Source: Pseudomonadota bacterium (GTDB lineage: Bacteria; Pseudomonadota; Alphaproteobacteria; Acetobacterales; Acetobacteraceae). Taken from it: a DNA stretch of 5,753 nt. The stretch's first letter is position 1, and every line of letters starts with the position of its first letter. The stretch spans positions 1-5,753 of the forward strand of contig JAKBCB010000264.1 of assembly GCA_021808185.1 (NCBI GenBank). Direction: 5' to 3'. Positions 1-4,663 of the stretch are shown here, piece by piece. The position numbers were made by a program, and so were the translations under genes. The notes below the pieces were generated by a model that was not told where the DNA came from, made no database searches, and saw nothing but the letters and a program-made list of their open reading frames with translations.

Positions 1-23
1 TTGTCGTGCCCGTCGCGTGCCAT
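1..23 (-). CDS. possible 5' end of a divergent gene (partial, tentative)
   Basis: On the minus strand an ATG at 23-21 opens a frame that stays open to the window edge and reads M-A-R-D-G-H-D. A GGAGG-like ribosome binding site (complement of 34-38) lies 10 bases upstream of this ATG, and a second in-frame ATG at 32-30 sits too close to that site to use it. The good Shine-Dalgarno match is the only real support; seven codons cannot identify a product. A divergent gene (leuA is a neighbour of mreB in some alphaproteobacteria, from memory) would fit, but this is inference. It may equally be chance in GC-rich DNA. Confidence 0.17.
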
Positions 24-27
24 CGAA

Positions 28-52
28 CGCATGCCTCCGCTTGAGGCAAGCG
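28..52. promoter_or_regulatory. imperfect hairpin upstream of mreB
   Basis: CGC-A-TGCCTC is followed by the loop CGCTT and then GAGGCA-A-GCG, giving nine base pairs around one A/A mismatch. It is followed by CATTT only, so the T-tract is poor. It could be a weak rho-independent terminator of a gene entering from the left, or a dyad in the control region of mreB or of a divergent gene. Its left arm includes the minus-strand GGAGG noted for the possible divergent gene, and its right arm overlaps the candidate -35 of mreB. Confidence 0.35.
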
Positions 53-69
53 CATTTAACATATATCGA
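41..69 (+). promoter_or_regulatory. candidate mreB promoter (weak)
   Basis: TTGAGG (41-46) resembles a -35 element. TATCGA (64-69, 17-base spacing) or TATATC (62-67, 15-base spacing) resembles a -10. The stretch 54-75 is the only clearly AT-rich island upstream of mreB, which is why the promoter is placed here. Neither -10 candidate has the consensus final T in a good context, so this is a guess from composition and spacing. It would give a leader of roughly 115 bases before the mreB ATG, including the C-rich segment 118-133. Confidence 0.25.
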
Positions 70-193
70 AATACGACGAAAGAACGTCGCCCGCCCGCGC
101 CACCCGGACATGAGGCGCCCCCCCTTGCCCCCCGGCACCCACGGGGCTAAGCCCTCGCGCTTTCCGCCGCGCCGCGTCAAAGGTTTTGTCCAT

Positions 194-1237
194 ATGTTCT
201 CCCGGTTGCTCGGCATCATGTCAGCCGACATGGCGATCGACCTCGGTACCGCGAACACCCTGGTCTATGTGAAGGGTCGCGGCATCGTGCTCGACGAGCC
301 CAGCGTCGTCGCCATCGCGGACGTTCGCGGCAAGAAGCAGGTGCTCGCTGTCGGCGAGGAAGCCAAGCTCATGCTCGGCCGCACCCCCGGCAATATCTCC
401 GCCATCCGCCCGCTGCGCGACGGCGTGATCGCCGATTTCGAGGTGGCGGAGGAGATGATTAAGCATTTCATCCGCAAGGTGCATAACCGCCGCGGGTTTG
501 CCTCGCCCATGATCATCGTCTGCGTCCCGTCCGGCTCCACCGCCGTCGAGCGCCGCGCCATCCAGGAATCGGCCGAGAGCGCGGGCGCGCGCAAAGTGCT
601 GCTGATCGAGGAACCGATGGCCGCCGCCATCGGCGCCGGCCTGCCGGTGACGGAGCCCTCCGGCTCGATGGTGGTCGATGTCGGCGGCGGGACGACCGAG
701 GTGGCGGTGATCTCGCTCGGCGGCATCGTCTATTCGCGCTCGGTCCGCGTCGGCGGCGACAAGATGGACGAGGCGATTATTTCGTACATCCGCCGCAACC
801 ATAACCTGCTGATCGGCGAAAGCTCGGCCGAGCGGATCAAGATGGACATCGGCGCCGCCGCCCCCCCGTACGAGGGCGACGACGGCCCGTACCGCGAGGT
901 CAAGGGCCGCGACCTGATGAACGGTGTCCCGCGCGAGGTGCAGGTGGGCCAGCGCCAGATCGCCGAAAGCCTTGCCGAGCCGGTGACGGCCATCGTCGAG
1001 GCGGTAAAGGTGGCACTGGAGAACACGCCGCCGGAACTGGCCGCCGATATCGTCGATAAGGGAATCGTGCTGACCGGCGGCGGCGCGCTATTGTATCGAC
1101 TGGATCAGGTGCTGCGCGACGCGACCGGCCTGCCGGTGGTGGTGGCCGAGGACGCGCTGCAATGCGTGGCGCTGGGCACCGGGCGCGCGCTCGAGGAAAT
1201 GAAGCGCCTGCGCAATGTGCTGACATCGATGTACTGA
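194..1237 (+). CDS. mreB: MreB, actin-like rod-shape determining protein
   Basis: Bacterial actin homologue that binds ATP, polymerises into membrane-bound antiparallel double filaments, and positions the lateral-wall peptidoglycan synthesis complex. The protein is 347 aa, the same length as E. coli MreB. The start is ATG 194 because it gives the family N-terminus MFSRLLGIMSADMAIDLG, an amphipathic membrane-binding segment followed by the first strand; AAAGG at 179-183 lies 10 bases upstream. The frame stays open upstream to a GTG at 17, but that 59-residue extension is Arg/Pro-rich and unlike the family. Visible actin-fold motifs are phosphate-1 DLGTANT (16-22), the IEEP segment with the catalytic-type Glu (138-141), phosphate-2 DVGGGTTEV (162-170) and the adenosine motif LTGGGALL (293-300). 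No damage is seen. It is first of five same-strand genes and is followed two bases after its stop by a strong stem-loop, which may separate its expression from the genes downstream. Confidence 0.98.
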   Translation: MFSRLLGIMSADMAIDLGTANTLVYVKGRGIVLDEPSVVAIADVRGKKQVLAVGEEAKLMLGRTPGNISAIRPLRDGVIADFEVAEEMIKHFIRKVHNRRGFASPMIIVCVPSGSTAVERRAIQESAESAGARKVLLIEEPMAAAIGAGLPVTEPSGSMVVDVGGGTTEVAVISLGGIVYSRSVRVGGDKMDEAIISYIRRNHNLLIGESSAERIKMDIGAAAPPYEGDDGPYREVKGRDLMNGVPREVQVGQRQIAESLAEPVTAIVEAVKVALENTPPELAADIVDKGIVLTGGGALLYRLDQVLRDATGLPVVVAEDALQCVALGTGRALEEMKRLRNVLTSMY

Positions 1238-1238
1238 G

Positions 1239-1281
1239 GCCGCGCTTGCCCCCGTTGCCGCAACGGGGTCCAATGCGCGGC
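1239..1281 (+). promoter_or_regulatory. large GC-rich stem-loop between mreB and mreC
   Basis: The inner stem is perfect: CCCCGTTG (1250-1257), loop CCG, CAACGGGG (1261-1268). It is extended outward by TTG/CAA (1246-1248 with 1271-1273) and by GCCGCGC/GCGCGGC (1239-1245 with 1275-1281). The total is about 18 base pairs, interrupted by a small internal loop (C1249 against T1269-C1270) and a bulged T1274. No T-tract follows, so it is not a canonical intrinsic terminator. Likely roles, by inference, are partial attenuation or protection of the mreB mRNA 3' end after processing, which would keep MreB more abundant than MreC, MreD, PBP2 and RodA. A 12-base perfect palindrome (1277-1288) overlaps the outer right arm and could compete with it. 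Confidence 0.6.
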
Positions 1282-1296
1282 GCGCCGCAGAGTCGT

Positions 1297-1326
1297 ATGC
1301 AACCCGAGGGGTGCTCGCACCCGTGA
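1297..1326 (+). promoter_or_regulatory. 9-codon mini-ORF ending on the mreC start codon
   Basis: ATG 1297 reads M-Q-P-E-G-C-S-H-P and stops at TGA 1324-1326, which overlaps the GTG start of mreC at 1323-1325 (GTGA). Only a weak purine run (CAGAG, 1288-1292) precedes the ATG. Ribosomes finishing here would be placed directly on the mreC start, so it could act as a re-initiation leader. A chance occurrence cannot be excluded for this one alone, but the next two junctions carry the same arrangement. It loses meaning if mreC really starts at the alternative GTG 1311. Confidence 0.35.
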
Positions 1327-2195
1327 TCCGGCTATCCATCCCGGTCCGCCAGGCGCTGGCCAAGCTGACGCTGCCGGTGCTGATCGCCGCGGCGTTCGGC
1401 CTGATGCTGCTCGGCAAGGCGGATGCGCTGCTGGCCGAGCGGGCGCGCATGGCGCTGGCCGACGCGCTGGCCCCCATCTTCGGGGTGGTGGCCGAGCCGC
1501 TGGGCTCGGCGCGGGCCGTGGTGGACAACGCCGAGGAAACATTCTCCCTCTACAGCGAAAACGCCCGCCTGCGGGAGGAGAACGAGCGGCTGCGCAAATG
1601 GGAGGCGGTGGCGCTGGCGCTGGACGCCGAGAACGCCACGCTGAAGGCGAATTTGCGCTGGATTCCTGATCCGGCGCCCAGCTACGTCACCGCCCGCGTG
1701 GTCGCCGACGCGGGGGGCGTCTATGCGCGCGCGGTGCTGCTCTCGGTCGGGCCGAACCACAGCGTCACCAAGGGCCAGATCGCGCTCGACGAGCGCGGGC
1801 TGGTCGGGCGGGTGACGGAACTCGGCTCGCGCAGCGCGCGCGTGCTGCTGATTACCGACATGAACAGCCGCATCCCGGTGATCCTGGAACGCAGCCGCTC
1901 GCGCGCCATGCTGGTCGGCACCAACGGCCCGCGCCCGCGCCTGATGTACTGGACCGAGGGCCAGATGCCCGCCGAGGGCGAGCATGTCGTGACCAGCGCC
2001 GAAGCCAACGCCTTCCCCGCGGGCCTGCCGGTCGGCGTCGTGCACTACTCGGGCAGCAACGTCCCCGAGGTGGAGCCCGCGGCCCGGCTCGACCGGCTGG
2101 AAGTGGTGCGGCTGTTCGACTACGGGCTGCGCGGCGTGGTCCCGCCCGAGAGTCAGGCGACGCTCCGAGCCCAGGGACCGGAGCGGCGGCGGTGA
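1323..2195 (+). CDS. mreC: MreC, rod-shape determining periplasmic scaffold
   Basis: Bitopic inner-membrane protein whose periplasmic part oligomerises and activates PBP2, linking it to MreB filaments. From GTG 1323 it is 290 aa: a short basic cytoplasmic tail, a transmembrane anchor at about 12-32, a coiled coil at about 62-110 (segment ENARLREENERLRKWEA), then the paired beta-domain region at about 120-268. Family features include GGVYARAVLLSVGPNHSV (131-148), GLVGRVTELG (159-168), ARVLLITDMNSRIPV (172-186) and LDRLEVVRLFDYG (256-268). GTG 1323 is preferred over the in-frame GTG 1311 because GAGGGG (1306-1311) is spaced suitably only for 1323, and because 1323 gives the usual short MIRLSIPVRQ start. 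Choosing 1311 adds MLAP in front. The C-terminal tail is Arg-rich and short. The gene is intact, and its TGA overlaps the ATG of a mini-ORF leading to mreD. Confidence 0.94.
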   Translation: MIRLSIPVRQALAKLTLPVLIAAAFGLMLLGKADALLAERARMALADALAPIFGVVAEPLGSARAVVDNAEETFSLYSENARLREENERLRKWEAVALALDAENATLKANLRWIPDPAPSYVTARVVADAGGVYARAVLLSVGPNHSVTKGQIALDERGLVGRVTELGSRSARVLLITDMNSRIPVILERSRSRAMLVGTNGPRPRLMYWTEGQMPAEGEHVVTSAEANAFPAGLPVGVVHYSGSNVPEVEPAARLDRLEVVRLFDYGLRGVVPPESQATLRAQGPERRR

Positions 2196-2218
2196 TGCCC
2201 CAGGTCTCGCCCCCCTGA
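2195..2218 (+). promoter_or_regulatory. 7-codon mini-ORF bridging mreC stop and mreD start
   Basis: The mreC stop forms TGATG (2193-2197), whose ATG opens the frame M-P-Q-V-S-P-P. This frame stops at TGA 2216-2218 inside a second TGATG (2216-2220), whose ATG is the mreD start. GGAG at 2180-2183 lies 11 bases before the first ATG, whereas the mreD ATG has no good Shine-Dalgarno of its own. A terminating ribosome could therefore pass from mreC to the mini-ORF to mreD by two stop-start re-initiations. The terminal Pro-Pro before the stop is a context known to slow elongation and termination. Function is inferred. Confidence 0.45.
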
Positions 2219-2763
2219 TGGACAAGCTGCCGGGCATCCGCCCGCGCCAGAGCCTTGGGCGCCGCCTCGACATGGCGGCGCGGCGTGGCTTTCCGGGCTC
2301 CACCACGGCGCTGCTGCTGCTGCTCACGGCCGCCCCCATCGGGCTGCCGGGACAGGCGGAGGTGCAAGCCTCGATCGCCCTTGCCAGCGTGTTCTTCTGG
2401 TCTCTGTTCCGTCCCGCCTCCATGCCGCCGGCGGTCGTATTCGCCGTGGGGCTGCTCGTCGATCTGCTGGGCTACGCGCCGCCCGGGGTCAGCGTGCTGA
2501 CGCTGCTGCTGGCGCATGGCCTGGCGCTGCGCTGGCGCCGGGTGCTGGTGCGGCAGGGGTTCCTGCTGGTCTGGCTCGCCTTCGTCGGCGTCGCCGTGGG
2601 GGCGGCCGCCGTGCAATGGGCGCTGACCTCGCTGCTCATTTTCCGCCTGCTGCCGCCCGGCCCGGGCGTGTTCCAGGCCGCCATCGGCGCCGGCCTCTAT
2701 CCCGCGCTTGCCACGCTGCTGACCCGGGCGCATCACACGCTCGCCGAGCCGGAGCAGGCATGA
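2218..2763 (+). CDS. mreD: MreD, rod-shape determining membrane protein
   Basis: Integral inner-membrane partner of MreC in the elongasome; it is required for rod shape, and no enzymatic activity is known. The protein is 181 aa, close to the usual 160-180. After a basic cytoplasmic start it has about five hydrophobic segments (roughly 29-44, 50-65, 71-100, 114-142 and 150-168). The conserved MreD signature is visible as FAVGLLVDLLGYAPPGVSVL (75-94), matching the F..GL..D.....P.G pattern. Sequence conservation in this family is low, so position between mreC and mrdA is part of the evidence. The ATG at 2218 is the first start in frame and sits in TGATG with a mini-ORF stop; a later in-frame ATG (codon 19, 2272) is a less likely alternative. 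Translation is probably coupled to mreC. The TGA stop overlaps the ATG of another mini-ORF. Confidence 0.92.
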   Translation: MDKLPGIRPRQSLGRRLDMAARRGFPGSTTALLLLLTAAPIGLPGQAEVQASIALASVFFWSLFRPASMPPAVVFAVGLLVDLLGYAPPGVSVLTLLLAHGLALRWRRVLVRQGFLLVWLAFVGVAVGAAAVQWALTSLLIFRLLPPGPGVFQAAIGAGLYPALATLLTRAHHTLAEPEQA

Positions 2764-2786
2764 CCATCAGCGGGGGCGCACCGTGA
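2760..2786 (+). promoter_or_regulatory. 8-codon mini-ORF bridging mreD stop and mrdA start
   Basis: ATG 2760 overlaps the mreD stop as ATGA and reads M-T-I-S-G-G-A-P. It stops at TGA 2784-2786, which overlaps the GTG start of mrdA (GTGA, 2783-2786). GGAG (2751-2754) lies 5 bases before the ATG, a usable Shine-Dalgarno. GGGGG (2772-2776), inside the mini-ORF, lies 6 bases before the mrdA GTG. The layout suggests chained termination and re-initiation from mreD to mrdA, again with Pro as the last codon. The peptide itself is unlikely to have a function. Confidence 0.42.
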
Positions 2787-4663
2787 GGCGGGAGAGCAAG
2801 CGCACCGGGGTCTTCACCCGCCGCGCCCTGCTGGTCGCGGGCGCGCAGGTGGCGGCGCTCGGCGTGCTGGCGGCGAAGCTCTACCAGGTTCAGGTTGTGC
2901 AGGGCGCCAAATACGCCACCCTGGCCGACAGCAACCGGGTCAGCGCGCGGCTGATCGCGCCCCCGCGCGGCCGCCTGCTCGACCGCTCCGGCGTTCCCGT
3001 GGCCAACAACAACCAGAACTGGCGCGCCCTGCTGATCGCCGAGCAGACCGAGGATGTCGGCGGCACGCTCGATGCCTTCAGCCGCATCGTCCCGCTCGCC
3101 GACCACGAGCGCGCCCGCATCGAGCGCGAGCTGCGCCGCCATCGCCGCTTCATCCCGGTGACAGTGCGCGACTTCCTCAGTTGGGAGGACATGGCGAGCA
3201 TCGAGGTGAACGCGCCCGACCTGCCCGGCATCCTCGTCGATCTCGGCACCAGCCGGCTGTATCCGTACGGCGCGAGCCTGTCCCACGTCGTCGGCTACGT
3301 CGCTCCGCCCACGGAAGCCGACATGGGCGAGGAGCCGATGCTGGCGCTGCCCGGCATCCGCATCGGCCGCGCGGGGGTGGAGAAATACCACGACCTGACG
3401 CTGCGCGGCCGCGCCGGCGCCGTGCAACTGGAGGTCAACGCCGTCGGCCGCGTCATCCGCGAACTGGAACGCCAGGAGGGCACGCAGGGCCAGGACGTCA
3501 CGCTCACCATCGACGCAGAACTGCAACAACAGGTGCTCAGCCATCTTGGCGACGAAAGCGCCAGCGCCGTGGTGCTGGACGCGCGCAACGGCGAGGTGCT
3601 GGCGATGGCCACCAACCCCTCGTTCGACCCGAGCGTGTTCAACTCCGGCGTCTCGCAGGCGCAATGGCTGGAATGGACCGCGAACCGCCGCGCGCCGCTG
3701 ATCAACAAGGCCGCCGCCGGACTGTACGCGCCCGGCTCCACCTTCAAGATGGTGGTGGCGCTGTCCGGGCTGGAGGCGAAAGTCGTCTCGCCCTGGGACA
3801 AGATCAACTGCCCCGGTTATTTGGACCTCGGCGACACGCGCTTTCACTGCTGGAGCAAGGGCGGGCACGGCATGCTCGATCTGCATGGCGGGCTGAAGAA
3901 CAGTTGCGACGTGTATTTCTACGAGGTGGCGCGCCGCACCGGCATGGACCGCATCGCCAGCATGGCCAACCGCTTCGGCCTGGGCGTGAAGCTGGACATC
4001 GAACTGCCCGGCGCGCGCAAGGGCTTCGTCCCGACCCGGGCCTGGCGCATCGCGCAGGGCAAGCCGTGGAACATCGGCGACACCATCGTGCACGGCATCG
4101 GCCAGGGCTATCTGCAACTCACCCCGCTGTCGCTCGCCACCATGGCCGCCCGCATCGCCACCGGCCGGCAGATCGAGCCGCATCTGACCCGCGCCATCGG
4201 CGGCGTGGCGCAGCACGGCTCCCGGCCCGAGGACTGGCCCAGCATGGGCATCCCGGAGCGCGAGTTGCACGCGGTGCGCGAAGGCATGTGGGCGGTGGTG
4301 AACGAGGAGCACGGCACCGCACCGCTCGCCAAGCTGGCGCTGCCGGGCGTGCAGATGGCCGGCAAGACCGGCTCGACCCAGGTCCGCCGCGTCTCCCGCG
4401 AGGCGCGCGAGCATGGCTACAAATCGGACAACCTGCCCTGGGAATTCCGGCCGCACGCGCTGTTCGTCGCCTTCGCGCCGTTCGACGCACCGAAATACGC
4501 GCTGGCGGTGGTGGTTGAGCACGGCAACGCGGGGGCCGCCATGGCCGCCCCGATCGCGCGCGACATCATGACCGACGTGCTGACCCGCGATCCCGCCGGC
4601 AACAATCCCGTGCCCGCGCAGCGCGTGGCGCAGACCGGCCACGCCGATGGAACCCGGCCATGA
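2783..4663 (+). CDS. mrdA: Penicillin-binding protein 2, elongasome peptidoglycan D,D-transpeptidase
   Basis: Class B PBP that cross-links lateral-wall peptidoglycan in complex with RodA; inner-membrane anchored with a periplasmic catalytic domain. The protein is 626 aa, typical for PBP2. Order: basic N-tail, transmembrane anchor at about 14-32, pedestal/dimerisation region at about 55-230 with RGRLLDRSG (62-70), then the transpeptidase domain at about 262-595. Catalytic motifs are STFK (nucleophile Ser319, Lys322), SCD (374-376, the SxD variant usual in PBP2) and KTGST (528-532); GIGQGYLQLTPL is also typical. Cys343, Cys356, His362 and Cys375 match the spacing of a zinc site described in gammaproteobacterial PBP2. 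GTG 2783 is the furthest-upstream start in frame, with GGGGG 6 bases before it. A mini-ORF stop overlaps this start, and the gene's own TGA overlaps the rodA ATG. Motif order, anchor and neighbours together exclude FtsI or class A PBPs. Confidence 0.97.
   Translation: MRRESKRTGVFTRRALLVAGAQVAALGVLAAKLYQVQVVQGAKYATLADSNRVSARLIAPPRGRLLDRSGVPVANNNQNWRALLIAEQTEDVGGTLDAFSRIVPLADHERARIERELRRHRRFIPVTVRDFLSWEDMASIEVNAPDLPGILVDLGTSRLYPYGASLSHVVGYVAPPTEADMGEEPMLALPGIRIGRAGVEKYHDLTLRGRAGAVQLEVNAVGRVIRELERQEGTQGQDVTLTIDAELQQQVLSHLGDESASAVVLDARNGEVLAMATNPSFDPSVFNSGVSQAQWLEWTANRRAPLINKAAAGLYAPGSTFKMVVALSGLEAKVVSPWDKINCPGYLDLGDTRFHCWSKGGHGMLDLHGGLKNSCDVYFYEVARRTGMDRIASMANRFGLGVKLDIELPGARKGFVPTRAWRIAQGKPWNIGDTIVHGIGQGYLQLTPLSLATMAARIATGRQIEPHLTRAIGGVAQHGSRPEDWPSMGIPERELHAVREGMWAVVNEEHGTAPLAKLALPGVQMAGKTGSTQVRRVSREAREHGYKSDNLPWEFRPHALFVAFAPFDAPKYALAVVVEHGNAGAAMAAPIARDIMTDVLTRDPAGNNPVPAQRVAQTGHADGTRP

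Noticed and set aside
17..193. In-frame N-terminal extension of mreB from a GTG at 17 (59 extra residues).
   Set aside because: The extension is Arg/Pro-rich and low in family resemblance, while ATG 194 gives the exact conserved MreB start, the usual 347 aa length and a nearby AAAGG.
1239..1281. Reading the mreB/mreC stem-loop as a full intrinsic terminator.
   Set aside because: No T-tract follows the stem, and mreC follows closely in the usual operon order with no clear promoter in between.
1277..1288. GC-only 12-base palindrome as a regulator operator.
   Set aside because: Such short GC palindromes arise readily in DNA of this composition. It overlaps the larger hairpin, and no second copy was seen near a promoter.
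1332..2423. 363-codon minus-strand frame opposite mreC and the start of mreD.
   Set aside because: It spans two genuine opposite-strand genes and their junction, has shadow-like composition, and shows no conserved motif.
3181..4518. 445-codon + strand frame overlapping mrdA in another register.
   Set aside because: It is an Arg/Gly/Ala-rich shadow of PBP2 codons with no ribosome binding site or recognisable protein features.
2636..4642. 668-codon open frame on the minus strand opposite mrdA.
   Set aside because: Its composition (His, Arg, Gly, Ala, Asp, Gln heavy with no domain-like pattern) is what the complement of a GC-rich coding gene produces. mrdA on the + strand has all PBP2 motifs.
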